A DNA stretch of 64,000 nt from Bretschneidera sinensis (taxonomy: Eukaryota > Streptophyta > Magnoliopsida > Brassicales > Akaniaceae): contig CM043698.1 of the NCBI GenBank assembly GCA_023935145.1, forward strand, positions 16,991,001 to 17,055,000, given 5' to 3'. The first letter of the stretch is position 1; each line of letters begins with the position of its first letter. The notes under the pieces are model-generated. The model was not told the DNA's origin. It worked only from the letters and a program-made list of their open reading frames with translations, and searched no databases. Positions 1 through 12,390 of the stretch are shown in pieces. The position numbers and the translations under genes were made by a program.

Positions 1-853
1 AACACTTGAGCACCCTCTTGATCAGTGGCTCGAGCTTCTGTGAACCAGGATCCAACCCCATGGCCTCATAGCTAGCGTAACTGAACCCATCCTCTGGAGT
101 CACGTGCACCGTAGAGTACGCTGCGCCATCGATTGCATTCATCGAGTACCCACACGGGTCAAACTCAAAGTCGCATATCACGTGAGCAGGGATTATGTCA
201 GATATCCCGGACAATTCGGTCATTTCACGTGCCGAAGACCCCAATTTCTTGTAAAACACTGCCGCTTTTTCCCGCTCCAGGCCGGTCATGCAAATCTCCA
301 GAGTAATCACATCCGCCGCCTGATTCTTCTTCAATGGTGATCTGGCCACTGCCGAGTACACGTGCCAGTCACGATTAGGAGCCACGGGATCGCCGATCAC
401 GTAGGCGTCGGCGATTAAATCGACGAAGAATCCATTCAGGACCGCGACTTCTTCGGAGAAGTTACGGTGAGGGGCAGGCTGGTAATGAGGGAAAATGAAG
501 CTGCCACGAGAGTACTTGACGGATGACACAGTGAGTGAGAGCGACTCAGCAAGTTTGAGAATCTGTGGGATCGACAAAAGAAGCTTAATGGTCCCACAGG
601 TTTTGAGGATAATCATAAACGGGTACACGAAAAGGCTCGACTCGGAGAGAACGTACGAGTCAAACTCAGCGTTGGACAGCTGCGAGACAATACTGCAGAA
701 AGCGGGTTCAAGGATTGAGTCGATTTGGGAACGAGTCAGGGCACGCAGCCCGAGCCCTGTCGGGTCAGCGAATATGGGTGGGTCCGAGAAGGAGATTTCC
801 AGGCGTTTTTCAAAGCCCTCGAATCCGATTGGTGAAGGAGGCGGTGAATCCAT
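1..853 (-). CDS. SAMDC: S-adenosylmethionine decarboxylase proenzyme (5' part; runs off the window)
   Basis: The enzyme decarboxylates S-adenosylmethionine to supply aminopropyl groups for spermidine and spermine synthesis in the cytosol. The frame opens at ATG 853 and stays open for 284 codons to the window edge; plant enzymes are about 355-375 residues, so some 75-90 are missing. The N-terminal [10 protein letters not shown] carries the conserved glutamates. Self-cleavage would fall in [10 protein letters not shown] between E71 and S72, with S72 becoming the pyruvoyl group. The conserved cysteine is C86 in LKTCGT. Near the end of the visible part are FDPCGYSMN and the plant signature [14 protein letters not shown] with the processing histidine. 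The coding part has no intron, as usual for plant SAMDC. No lesion is visible. The leader carries two upstream ORFs, so translation is probably polyamine-controlled. Family assignment is very secure; which paralogue it is remains open. Confidence 0.97.
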   Translation of the reverse strand, partial: MDSPPPSPIGFEGFEKRLEISFSDPPIFADPTGLGLRALTRSQIDSILEPAFCSIVSQLSNAEFDSYVLSESSLFVYPFMIILKTCGTIKLLLSIPQILKLAESLSLTVSSVKYSRGSFIFPHYQPAPHRNFSEEVAVLNGFFVDLIADAYVIGDPVAPNRDWHVYSAVARSPLKKNQAADVITLEICMTGLEREKAAVFYKKLGSSAREMTELSGISDIIPAHVICDFEFDPCGYSMNAIDGAAYSTVHVTPEDGFSYASYEAMGLDPGSQKLEPLIKRVLKC

Positions 854-1040
854 GGTGGTGGTACTCGTTTAATATGGTGATTGGTTGAGGTGATGAAAAT
901 CAGTGAAAAATTCTTCAAGTTTTTGTTCGAGAGCTGTTTGTTTATTTGTTCAAATGAAAGACGGAAAATTGAAAAGAAAGAGAGACTGAGAAAAAGGGAA
1001 AATCCTACTCTACTGGTGAAGGCATTGTTGTGAAATCGTA

Positions 1041-1306
1041 TCAGGATGGCATCCTCACGCACTGCAACAAAAAAAAAAAGAAACAAGAAGGAAGTTATAA
1101 ACATGACTTACTGAATAATACAATACTCTCTTTTTATTGGAAATTGAGGGAATGGTGAACAATGAACATACGTTGGAGTAAGCAGCAGATCTGAATTTTT
1201 CGATGCCACCGTTTGGACGAACGTCTTCAATGATATAGCCAAGAGGGATTTCGTATTGAAGGGAATTACTACTACTAGACTTCTTTTTCCCACCTTTGCT
1301 CTCCAT
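1041..1306 (-). promoter_or_regulatory. conserved small uORF of SAMDC, interrupted by an intron
   Basis: This is the conserved leader peptide of plant SAMDC mRNAs, which represses main-ORF translation when polyamines are abundant. Exon 1 runs 1306-1172 and encodes 45 residues, opening MESKGGKKKSSSS and ending RSAAYSN. A 110-bp intron (1171-1062) starts GTATGT and ends TTGCAG. Exon 2 (1061-1041) adds CVRMPS and a TGA stop. The spliced peptide is 51 residues, within the usual 50-54. Read unspliced, the frame continues into unrelated sequence, and the conserved C-terminus appears only after splicing, which supports the intron. About 190 nt separate its stop from the main ATG at 853. The M in CVRMPS, where K is usual, is a small variation. 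Confidence 0.95.
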
Positions 1307-1314
1307 TAGAACAT
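1306..1314 (-). promoter_or_regulatory. tiny uORF of SAMDC (ATG TTC TAA)
   Basis: A two-codon ORF lies immediately before the small uORF and overlaps it by one base in the string TAATG. This overlapping arrangement is the known plant SAMDC design, in which the tiny uORF influences ribosome access to the small uORF. It lies just after the predicted 3' splice site near 1320-1323, so it should be in the mature leader. Confidence 0.9.
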
Positions 1315-1322
1315 TCACGCTT

Positions 1323-1646
1323 CTTCAATGACAACAAAAAAGAAAAACACATAATATTAAGATTTCAACCGATTGATCTATAAATATTGAAACAGATATC
1401 TAAATAAATCCAATGGGAAAACCCCCAAAATCGATCTACGATTAGACCTTAAAAATATATTGAACGAATAATTAGCAATCAGATCAATAATTTTATCCGC
1501 AAAAAAAAATATATACAAACGCAGATAAACCCAGAAATCAACGGAATAATGAGAACCCAATACGCAAAATATCAAAACATTGAATCATAACAGAGGAGTA
1601 AGTCAGATTATGGGACGATGAGAAAACCCTAGATTCATATACTTAC
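1323..1646 (-). other. SAMDC 5'-leader intron
   Basis: A GTAAGT donor begins at 1646 on the minus strand. The sequence then runs AT-rich to a T-rich stretch and an AG acceptor at 1323 or 1320. The uORFs begin a few bases later. Plant SAMDC genes commonly have an intron at this place. The exact acceptor of the two adjacent AGs cannot be chosen from sequence. Confidence 0.75.
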
Positions 1647-1830
1647 TTTTCTCCAAGATAAATCTGTTAATGGGGAGTCACGATCCAAACAAACCCTTGA
1701 AACAACAACTCTTAAAACGAGGATCGCAAGAGAGAGAGAGGCGAGGAAACTGCAATTTGATTGTGTTTGTGTGAGAGAAACAGAGAGGCAGGATGTTTTG
1801 TGTGAGAAGGAGAGGAGGGCGTAAAGAGAG

Positions 1831-1838
1831 TATTTATA
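1831..1838 (-). promoter_or_regulatory. SAMDC: TATA box of SAMDC
   Basis: TATAAATA on the minus strand, about 185 bp upstream of the leader-intron donor. Transcription would start roughly at 1800-1808. The first leader exon would then be about 155-160 nt, ending at 1647. A G-box core CACGTG lies about 400 bp further upstream (2238-2243). Confidence 0.75.
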
Positions 1839-4519
1839 GAGCCCGAAAGTCCAAAACAAGGGCAAAGAAACAGAACGAGTGGCTTTAGTACAAAAATAGT
1901 TACCACGGAACCCGCGACTCCGTGAGATCACACCTAATAAAAATTTGGAGAGTGATCATAGTTAAAATTTGATATGAAGAGTGGCTTTAGCAATTCCTTC
2001 TCGTTCACGTATGTTAAAGTCAGTACACGGCTGGGATTTGAAAGCCCACTGGTCATCAGGGCGCGTGAACTACACTATAAATTGGATAAGAAGGAATCCC
2101 CACATATAGTAAAAGTGACAGTGCCTTTTCATGATACTTTTGGCCTTTGCGGTTTACGATTAGCTTATTTCCGCGGAAAGTTTGCAATTTTACTACGAGT
2201 GCGTGATATTGCTGTTTTAAGATTTAGGTTAAAGTGGCACGTGGGTGCATGGTCTTGGATGATGCCTATGTCTTTTGCTGCCAGCTTGACCTGCATTTTT
2301 GTGCATTGCTTTACCACCCTGATCGAATATGGACCTTACACGTACTCCCACTTGACCATTTACAGCATAGAAAATTCATTCCCTGTATGGTGAGAACAAG
2401 ATTTTTCTTAAAAGGTTATTTCTTTTTCTAATATATATGATTCTCTCCTACTTTGCTGCAAACCCTCTCTTGATTACCAGATTTACTTACCACTTTCCAG
2501 CAAATTCTCTCTTAATGACCACTAAAGATATGGCCCAAAATGTTCTTAACAAAAAGTGCTTTTGATTTTTTTTACTTAGCCCTATATCTTTTTTCTAGAA
2601 TTACCAAGTCCTATAATATAATTTTCAATTTTTTTATATAGAAAAGTAATTTTAAATTTTAAATAAAATATATTAAATATTTTGCTAAAAAACAAATAAC
2701 CACTTAACATAATTATAAACGAACTAAACAAAGATGTATAGTAACACTAGTTTCGAACCCGTTGAATGCACAGAATTTATCCTTAAAATGTTTGATGACA
2801 CAGATTGATAGAGTAAACTAAATATTAAAAAAAAAATAAACACCCTATAATTTAAGGAGTACTGGTTTAATATGATCTTAAAGGTTTTTAAGGAGTACTA
2901 ATTTAGAATGGTTTTTTTTATAAGCAAGTTACGTTTGTAACTAAGAGCCGCATGAAGTTGAAGGAAACACATTTAACAATTGATTAAGCTTTTTTCCACT
3001 GAAAAAAAAAAAAAAAAACTCAATGTTCGAGTGTATGGTAAAATATTTAATGGATCACTGCTTGATTCTCTGAAAAATTACTTTATTTGTGGTAAGTAAT
3101 ATAAACCTCTACTTACTTTGAATTATATTTTAAATTTCTTCTATTTTTCATGTGCGTCATGATTAACTTTCATTGAAAATAAAAAATTTTATATTAACAC
3201 GTAATACTTGTTGGTACTTTTTTTTTTTTTTTGTCTGTTACCTTTGCATCCAGATCATTATCTAAGGGTGCACCATTGTATGAATGTCACATCAACACTA
3301 TGAATGATTTGACATTTATCCAATAGTGCACTTGAAAAAAAAATATTTCAAATTATTAAAATGATAGTAAAATTTGATCTATATAGACATAAAGGGTATC
3401 TTTGAAAAAAATGTAACTTATTTTATACGGTAGAAATGTATTTTTGATAACAAAATTTATACTTTTGATAATAAAACATATATTTTTAGTATTATTAATA
3501 TTTTTATCTTTCTCATTAAAATATGTATGTTACACAAAACGTAAATAAATCAAATTGTTAAGGAGTTCCGATATCAATGTAAGCAAAATATTCCGAAAAT
3601 GTTTTCAAAATAATAAATTTAACTTTTAGAAGAAAACGAGTTCTTGGACCTCTTGAGCAAGCTGTAGCTGTGCCTTGGTAGAATGGAGAGCTTTTCTACT
3701 TCTGATATGCTTGTGGTGGTGTAGTTTGTTTTTACCATTCACATTGTTTTTCTCTTTAAAATCATATCTCTTTGAGTTTTATTAAGAGTCATAAACTCTC
3801 TCTATTTGTATTCGAAGAATATATGAGATAGAGTTTGTTTTTCTCTTTAATTCCTTAGCTCTTATTGATTTGTAGTATCGAATCATATCCTTATTGAACG
3901 ACCTATTTAAGACCTGTTGGGTTGTCAAAAAAATGCCTAACGCTAACTAAATTTACCACAATTTGTTTTCAAAAATTTTTGCATTTTATTTTGAATTCAA
4001 TCCTAATTTCGTCCCCATTCATGTGCTGAGATTTGTTTTTACAGTACTCTTTTGGTTCTTTTGTCCCCTTGTGAAATTCTAAAGGGTAAAAGTTGATGTT
4101 GGCCCCTAAATTTTTCAGTTTTTTGGTCTCATTTTCTACGTTACTTTTGCTTTTAGGGTAAAGGACTTTTTTATTATTGGCATATTGGAAAATTCCCATA
4201 ACTTTTAAACCCACTAGGCAAAATCCTGAGGGCATCATCATGGTATAATTTTATTTTATTTTTGATAGAAGCCTTAAGGAAAAAAAAAATGTGGAGATTA
4301 CATTGGGATTCCTCTCACAAAGTTCTGGGAAGGCAGGTAAAGACTGCCTAGAAGATTGTTTTAAAAAAATGATTCTCCACTTACTTCCCTACGATAATTC
4401 CACAACTCTTTTCTCTATTATTTTTTTGGCCAAATTATTATGATCTTGTAATAATAATTATAAAAATTTGAATGGTTACGGACAGATACAGATTGAGATA
4501 AAATCGAAACTTTCAATTT
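1839..4519. other. AT-rich intergenic DNA, SAMDC promoter side
   Basis: No convincing gene. An open frame at 1974-2393 (139 codons) matches nothing I recognise, lies in presumed SAMDC promoter sequence and is probably chance. From 2400 onward the sequence is AT-rich with poly(A) and poly(T) tracts, for example near 3003-3020 and 3220-3232. Confidence 0.6.
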
Positions 4520-4794
4520 ATGATGTTATATTTTTTGATTGATCTATAATTTAATTAACTACAAATCCTTATATTTTTTTATTATTTTTTCTCTTTCACT
4601 ATCTCACGTAAACTTAATTTCTCCACTCTCTTTACCTCTCTTATCTTCAATTCATATTTTTCTCTAACACTATCTCACTCAGACTTAACTTCTACACTTT
4701 CATTATCTCTTTTATCTTCTTACCTATAAGAATGTCAAGCATAATGATCACATAAAATAATAGATCAACGCATGTATCTATGTTGAGATGTTAG
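4520..4794 (+). mobile_element. degraded Helitron-like element, 3' part
   Basis: This block is similar, in inverse orientation, to 31950-32330: shared purine-rich/pyrimidine-rich text around AGTCTGAGTGAGATAG, and the terminal region with GATCAAC plus a CATCTC/GAGATG stretch. The + strand ends GAGATGTTAG followed by T, a one-base variant of the Helitron CTAG/T end. The 5' limit is unclear and no protein is encoded. I infer a non-autonomous Helitron; the other copy shows a better terminal hairpin. Confidence 0.5.
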
Positions 4795-4795
4795 T

Positions 4796-7700
4796 ATAAT
4801 TATATCTCTTAGATTTGGTTGTAATTACAACTTAGTTTTAAATTTTAAAGAAAATGATATTCCTCTACAAGAATTTTAGTTGGTGTACGTAACATCTTTT
4901 AAAGCAGTTAACAGTGTGAGCGGAATGAATGAAAAAATATTTTCTATAAACCACGTAATATGAGATGTGAACTATTTGTTACACATATGTTGAAGAGATT
5001 TCGTATCTTTCTTATTTTTTTAACTGTGAGATTTGTTTGCAATTTTCTCAAGTTGAGAATAAATTATAATTATTATCGAACTTAAATGATATAATTGTAT
5101 TTTACCTAATTATTTCCCTTTTAATTGTAATGTGTCAAAAGAAAAACATCATGTGACGTGTGAATACGTCAATTATTTATGTAAACATGTGTTCATTAGG
5201 AACACGAGTTCATGGTCGGTGGTTCAATATCTTCACTTTGATACGAAGACTATGAGTTCGTATTCACGGTAAAACATGAGCCGGAGATTTATTCATTTAT
5301 TTCCCCGTAAAGCATGTTTGCAATTAGATCTCAATTGTAATAGTCATGTTTTTTTATTTTAAAAAAATAACATTGTAATTAATCTAAAAGGTTATTATAG
5401 GAAACTGGCTTAGCTTTCATTAAAAAGAGGTTGGTAGTATCACATAATTGAAGATGAATCTGCAATTCATTTCTAAGAAAAGGACATGAGTACCTAAGGT
5501 ACCCATGTCTCTTGGAATGAACACTTTGTTTTTATGTTGGTGACATTTCATGAAACTAGCTTTCCTGCACTTTGCCATTGCCGTCAAGATTTTGAAACAC
5601 AGCTGAGGAATGAAAACGATTTTGGCACAAATTTGGTACCCATAACTCATAGATTTAGAATTCAACAAAATTCACATTGTGCCAAAGATATCACTCTATA
5701 TGACCATAAACTTAACTCATCAATTGTATTTCTTTTTTTACTTGAATAGTGTTTATTTTGATTTGAATTATTATCGTTTCGATAAAAAATTAATTACTTA
5801 TATTTTATATATATCACTTTGACTCATACGTGAGAAAATCGTCCCGCTAACTAATTTAATTCACCAATAAAAGAAACAGAAAAAATTCTCACACATGGCG
5901 GGTTTTACACTTGATCTAATGAGATACTCCAAACATTTGAAAATAAATTCGTGTACTTCTCATTACATAAATCTCACTCAACAACTAATTAGATCGAGAA
6001 ATTCTTGCATAAATCCGTGCATGTGCATTGGATCAATTAGACGGATATGGTTTTATGGTAGTAAATTACTGGAGATAATCTTGTTTAAGGCTATGATGAA
6101 GACAATCTTGTTTATAATCTAGGTACATTACTGGAGCCCTCTTGTACCACAAGAGTAAACATAAAGAAACCAATTAAAAATATTAAAATTAGTGAAGAGA
6201 TTTGGATTTATGTGAATTATAAATTGGTGCATTATTTAATAATTTATTGCTATCTTCTCCCTAATCTCTCTTTTTGAGTCAAATGGATGGGTGGCGCTCA
6301 AGATAATCCCAGGAGACCAAATATAAAATTAGTAAACGATTTTGTTATTAGTGTGCAAACGTTTTTATTATATTTCTCCATTTGGACTATAATTATCATT
6401 CAACATTTATGCCATCCTCTTTGGCACATACTCAGCACCCACTATTACACGTATTTAACAAATATAATTTACAATTTTATAGTAATTTTAAATTAAATAA
6501 TTTATGTTTGGAATTCAGTGCCTTTTTTTTGGCCAGTTTGATTCATTTAAATTAGATAGATTTTTATGCTCAACTTGGGATTTCAAGTGGGATTAATGCT
6601 CTTTTCTCCTTCCTCTTAGTTATCCATTATTAATTTTAAATTAAAAATGACCAATGATTGAAAAGTTTATTTATTTTTGCACTTAAATGGAAAATTTCAT
6701 ATTGGACCGCTAAGAGTCATATTTGCCCATTATCATGTTTTCTTGCGGAGAATTTATGAAATAGTTTTTGTTTTTTATAAACAGATTTTTAGATAAACAC
6801 TTTTAAAAATAATTAATAAAATGATTTCAATTTTAAAATAAGATTTATCTTAAAAATTTATTTTAATTGTTATTTTATCAATCACAATAATAATTTATGA
6901 TTTTAATTTTTTTATTATAAATCATTTAAAAATTATAAATGTTTTATATTATTGTGTGAAATAAAAACTAATATAAAGTGGAATATGGCAACGAAGACAG
7001 AAATTTTAGGTGTACCTAAGTATAGCTAACTACTATAAAATTGCAAAACGAGATCCACATTTGACTTGTTTGATATTAAAAAAGTCGGATAAAATAAGAA
7101 AATTTTAAACGCAATTAAAATTCTTGTGCACATAAAAAAATCTTAACAGTCAATCACGCAAGTAACGATCATGTCGGTAAGATTACTTTACATCGCACAA
7201 AAAATTTGGAATCAAGTTCTATTCACACGAAGAATCAAAGAACAAAAAGAAAATGTATGGAAAATGATGAGTTTACTTTTCATTGTATTCGTAAACTTAA
7301 AGGACCACCAATAAAAAGAATATTTTAAAATATTCTTTTTAACTAAAACGTGTAAAGAAAATAAATAATTAAATTTGATTTGATCGTAAAAAAAATTTAT
7401 TAAAAATTTATTTAAATACCAAATCAAAAAAATAAATTATAATTACACTTTTTAAATTTGATAATAATTACAAGTCATCTCAAATTTTGAAAAACAACAA
7501 TCTCTTTGAAAGGTTTAACATATATATCTAAATTCTAAAGTAACTATATTTTCTATATGGTAGAGGGTCCAATTAGATGTTCCTTTTTATTCTTTTGGGT
7601 ATGATCACTTGAGAAGACAAAAAAAAGGTTGTCAAAATAACTGGTGTGGTTAACCTAAAATCTCAAAAAGTTTTTTTCATCCAGCTGCAAACCATGAACC

Positions 7701-8954
7701 CACTAAAAACACTAAGCTCTCAACATTCCATAAATAGGAAAGTGTTTCCATGGAGACCATAAAATCAACTAAAACAGGGTATCCATGGCTTGTGCTTCTC
7801 TGTTTGCATATGATGATATGATTTGGTAGGGGATCTAGTCCTTTGATGGGGCATTTTGGCATTTATAATTTAAATCCTACCAGTTTCTCTAAATGATAAA
7901 ACTTTTGGCCATTTAATAAAATTAAAAGGAAAATTTAATTAAAGTCATTAACCATCCAATTGAAAAAGAACCCTAATTGTCAATTATTGTCCTTTTGTAA
8001 GTTGCTTGCTCTACAAACCAGCAATATTGTTTATTGCCTTGAGTTATGGACATCTTAAAGCCATGAGGTCAAATCTAATGGCCAACACTATTTTTTTGTG
8101 AATAAAAAAAATTGTTATCATGTGAACTGAGAGAAAATACAAAAAATTAAAATTTAACATTATATCGATCCTTTTAAAAATTTATTATTATACTTAAAAA
8201 AAATTGTTTACACGAAATAATTGTTTTGAATTATTATTGAAGATAACATGCTTAATGATCCGCAATTTTACATTGTCATAGATATATTATTTATTTATTT
8301 ATTTTTGGATAGAAAACATTGAAAAGAAGAGGATGTCGTTGATAATTGACGACCTTGTACGAGTACCCTCACATATGGATCAAACTATGTGTTTTTTTTT
8401 TCAATAGATTTGAGCCCACACCATGCATGGAATGATGGAACCCCTTTTTTCCGAGAATTTTTTTTCTCTTTTTTCTATTATTACTTGATTGGTCCTTGTC
8501 CTTCTAATAAAATCCAATTCTTATGGTCAATGAAGGCCAATTACTTGATTGGTCCACTTAGGACCTGTTTTGTCTGGGAGCATCATCAGAGTGAATCAAC
8601 TAAAAAACAAAAAATATTATATAGATTCCCATTGGGATAATGATAAAAACAGTGTAAAAGATTTTAAAAGATAATTCATTTTGAAAATTTTAATTTAAAT
8701 TATAATTTATGTTTTAATGATAATTTATTAAATTTATATTTTATAAATATCATTTATCTTTCATCTTTCATAGTATTATATTTTTTAATGGTCACAAGAT
8801 CAATTTAAGTTTTTTTAATAAGTAAAAGTGTTAAAATTTTCTGTCTTATCCAACTTGAACTTTTAAAGGTCTTCTTTTTATGAGCTATTGGTTTAAAATA
8901 GTTTAAATCTTATGTAGTCTCATGATTTGGGTTTTATTCGAAAACCCATTAATA
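4796..8954. other. AT-rich intergenic DNA without recognisable genes
   Basis: Only short open frames occur, none with familiar protein motifs and all typical of chance frames in AT-rich DNA. No tRNA, rRNA or LTR ends were recognised. Confidence 0.55.
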
Positions 8955-9066
8955 TACCTTTTTAGTCAAACAAAATTTTCCTTCAAATAAGTCTAACACA
9001 AAATACATTAGCAAAAGTTAATAAGAAAAAAGGCACATTATCAAGTAAAAATTTCAATCTTTAATA
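8955..9066 (-). repeat. LTR fragment, same family as 27778-27885
   Basis: About 110 bp here closely match 27778-27889, sharing text such as CTAACACAAAATACAT and AGCAAAAGTTAATAA and GCACATTATCAAG. At the second site this sequence directly follows the end of a copia polyprotein on the minus strand, so this block is inferred to be an LTR piece in minus orientation. The match ends where a separate copia fragment begins. Confidence 0.6.
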
Positions 9067-9480
9067 GTCCAGTTCGAGTGTACCATGATAATATTGGTGT
9101 CACTTATCTTGTGTTTTTTATGCTCGCACCAAACACATTGAAATAGATTTTCATTTTAACCGTGAAAAAGTAGTCCAATGAGACGTTCAGGTTCGTTATA
9201 TTCTCACTTATGCTCAGCTTGTCGATATATTTACAAAAAAGTTGTCTTCACCCCTATTTCTTCAACGTAAAAACGTTTTCTATGTGGTTTCACCCCATTT
9301 AAATTGAGTGGGCGTGTAAATGTAATATAAACGTTATTAAGAAACTCAAGTCTTGTTTTACTATGACACTTTTGTATAAATAAAAAATTCTTGTCATACT
9401 AAAACAGTTTTATACTATATAAAGATGAGGCTTATATTACTGTACATTATATAATCAGTAAACACAAACCTTAATTTCTC
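9067..9480 (+). mobile_element. decayed Ty1/copia 3' end: RNase H tail plus LTR
   Basis: The + strand, read across frameshifts and a stop, shows the C-terminal copia RNase H signature: ARTKHIEIDFHFNREKV, DVQVRYILT, then QLVDIFTKKL and an SPLFLQ stretch. About 60 bp later sequence with LTR character follows (from about 9315), including TATAAATA near 9373 and a second TATA-like stretch. This is the end of an old element; no upstream gag, protease or integrase was seen. Confidence 0.6.
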
Positions 9481-9936
9481 TTTTAACCTCTTCAATGCCT
9501 TTTTCTTGTTTACCCTATGGTTTTTTTTTCGTTTTGGTTCTCAAGAGTAGCATGCCTCACTTTCTCTATGTCTAAGGAGGTACTTATTTTTATTGAACCA
9601 GCGTTACTCTGTGATTTTTAAAGTCAATGGGTGTCTCTTGTTTTCCAATGGTATGAGTATGACTTTAATGATTTTGGTGCTTAGTTGATAATTGGTACAA
9701 ATTTTGAATGATTGAAGGGACGGGCATAAACTAATGAGTGATGACTAATTGAGGTTTGATTGGGTTATAGCTCGTGTGCATCACTAATGATCTTCTCTTA
9801 CCTGTGGAACTCGTAAATGGCCTTAAACACATGAAATAGCCTTAGTTTCTTAGGTTAGGCATACACTATATAGGTTTTTGACTCTAGATAAACATTGAAT
9901 AATTTGTAAAATGATATATTCTTATGTTCTAAGTAA

Positions 9937-10380
9937 TGTTTTGATCAGAATTATGAAGCATGAACTATTCGAAATATGTTAATCATGTAAATTATAAACA
10001 GAAAGAAAATAAGGTACAATATACCAGGTTCATCATAGATAAAACTACGTTTTGTTAAAAATTTAATTATAATCAATCTCACAAATTTCTCGTTACAATT
10101 TACTCTCAATACATAGAGAGTATTTATAAACAACTTAAGACGTTCTAATTAGAGTTTCCGCCCTACTGCAAAACCACGGCTAATTATGGGCTCAAACCCA
10201 AACAGCCAAGCAAAAAATCAAACCCAAAACATGTACAAGGTCTGAAATTTTCTGGGACACTGTCCTCTATCCCTCGCCATCTCGCCGAAGAGCGAGACCT
10301 GTGGTCGTCAAAGGTTCTACAAATCTGAACTCGTAAATTATGCACCAACTCCAAAGCAATCACTTATTTATTCTCCAACA
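9937..10380 (-). mobile_element. probable solo LTR
   Basis: On the minus strand this begins TGTTGGAGAATAAATAAG, contains a TATAAATA promoter motif about two thirds along (near 10120), and ends in CA before a TTACTT flank. No primer-binding site, coding region or second LTR flanks it, which fits LTR-LTR recombination leaving one LTR. The flanking pentamers AGTAA and AGTGT agree only partly, so the target duplication is decayed or the ends are slightly misplaced. Confidence 0.55.
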
Positions 10381-11014
10381 AGTGTAAGGAATATATATTT
10401 GATTTACTATTTATATTTCATTTTTATTGATCATTTTTTTCATGAAGTAGTTTGATTATATTGGAAATACTTTTATGAACTTCAAACATTATTAAAAAGT
10501 TTTTATTACTCATGATCTCATTTTTTATTTTGGAACATAAGATATTTGAGTTGTTATATGATGTTTCTAAATTTGGTACATAAGTTGTGAGCCAAAATTC
10601 TCACTAATTTTTTTTCATTGTTGCCTTTCCTTGGGCATTGATTAAGTTACATATGGGGTATGGGGTTTCTATCGACCTACTTATGGAAGAATAACCTTAA
10701 CAAATCCTGGGTGGAGAACTAGATCCAGAGTGGGAAAGTCTAGTCAACCTTAGACTTGGGGTTGGAAAATGTGTTTGTTCTTTGGTAGAATTTTTCATTT
10801 GAAAATTGTTATGCATTTTTGTCATGTCAGCGCATCTTGATCATCCTCTACTTTTTGCCTATAATATAATACCCTTTTGACTACGTAGGGTCAGTTATTA
10901 TCCAAATTGGGATTAGCTTTATTTGGTTTTATACAAGTTTAGGATTTTACACCTTCTAAGCATGTACAATGCCCTTAGGAGTGCATATCATTATTTTTTT
11001 ATTGCTGGTCTATA
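10381..11014. other. intergenic DNA, nothing recognised
   Basis: AT-rich sequence between the solo LTR and the tandem array, with no supported gene or repeat boundary. Confidence 0.5.
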
Positions 11015-12390
11015 GAGGGCAGGCACCTGCTCCTTTCCTACACTCTTTTAAACCTTTAAAAGGCAAAAAAAAAAAAACATTTTTATATAACAAACATGAT
11101 GTGATATTTTACCAAATGTGAATCTGGGAGAAATTGAGGATGAGAAGACTCGTAAAAAAGGAGAAAAGATGGAGAAGAAGTCTTCATGAGCCAAGTTTGT
11201 CAAAACAAGGAAAAAATGACTACCAATGCAATGAACGAACCAGCTCTTGTGTGGATTTAGTTCTCTTAAAAATGACAAAGGATGGTCTTAAACTTTGATT
11301 TAATCTCTGTTTAGCATGTTTCACAAAACTGGGTCAAACTAAATTTGTTGGGCATGATAACCCAAGTTTGAGAGAAACTTATCGGAGAGTTCATCAAATA
11401 AAGACCCAAATATATGATGTAGGAGACCATATGAACCACTTAGTGGGCAAGCAAATGTCTTTGCCAGTGCTCTAAAGAGGGCAGGTACATGCTCCTTTCC
11501 TACACTCTTTTAAACCTTTAAAAGACACAAAAAACATTTTTATATAACAAACATGATGTGGTATTTTACCAAATGTGAATCCGGGAGAAATTGAGGATGA
11601 GAAGACTCGTAAAAAGGGAGAAAAGATGGAGAAGAAGTCTTCACGAGCCAAGTTTGTTAAAACAAGGAACAGATGACTACCAATGCAATGAACGAACCAG
11701 CTCTTGTTTGGATTTAGTTCTCTTGAAAACGACAAAGTATGGTCTTAAACTTTGATTTAATCTCTGTTTAGTATGTTTCACAAAATTTGGTCAAACTAAA
11801 TTTGTTAGACATGATAACCCAAGTTTAAGAGAAACTTATCGGAGAGTTCATCAAGTAAAGACCCAAATATATGATGTATGAGACCATATGAACCACTTAG
11901 TAGGCAAGCAAATGTCTTTGCAAGTGCTCTAAAGAGGGTAGGTACTTGCTCCTTTCCTACACTCTTTTAAACCTTTAAAAGGCAAAAAAAAAAACATTTT
12001 TATATAACAAACATGATGTGATATTTTACCAAATGTGAATCCGGGAGAAATTGAGGATGAGAAGACTCGTAAAAAGGGAGAAAAGATGGAGAAGAAGTCT
12101 TCACGAGCCAAGTTTGTCAAAACAAGGAACAAATGACTACCAATGCAATGAACGAACCAGCTCTTGTATGGATTTAGTTCTCTTGAAAACGACAAAGGAT
12201 GGTCTTAAACTTTGATTTTAATCTTTGTTTAGCATGTTTCACAAAATTGGGTTGTTTAGCATGTTTCACAAAATTGGGTCAAACTAAATTTGTTAGGCAT
12301 GATAACACAAGTTTGAGAGAAACTTATCGGAGAGTTCATCAAGTAAAGACCCAAATATATGATGTAGGAGACCATATGAACCTAAAAGCT
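11015..12390. repeat. tandem array, three units of about 460 bp
   Basis: Three head-to-tail units start at about 11015, 11477 and 11934 with the landmark GAGGGCAGG or a variant, giving periods of 462 and 457 bp. The units are very similar throughout. Each unit ends with about 100 bp (CATGATAACCCAAG through GAGACCATATGAACC) that matches the LTR of the TRIM-like element at 12291-12768. In the third unit this part is itself the element's 3' LTR. A 26-bp stretch ending in TTTCACAAAATTGGG is duplicated in the third unit near 12228-12280. Each unit has a similar minus-strand frame beginning MSF, but it has no known motif and probably reflects unit similarity only. Confidence 0.85.

Noticed and set aside
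1974..2393. 139-codon open frame upstream of SAMDC
   Set aside because: No recognisable motif, no gene structure, and it lies in the probable SAMDC promoter; likely chance.
11048..12195. Three similar minus-strand frames beginning MSF in the tandem array
   Set aside because: Their similarity follows from the repeated DNA units; no known domain.
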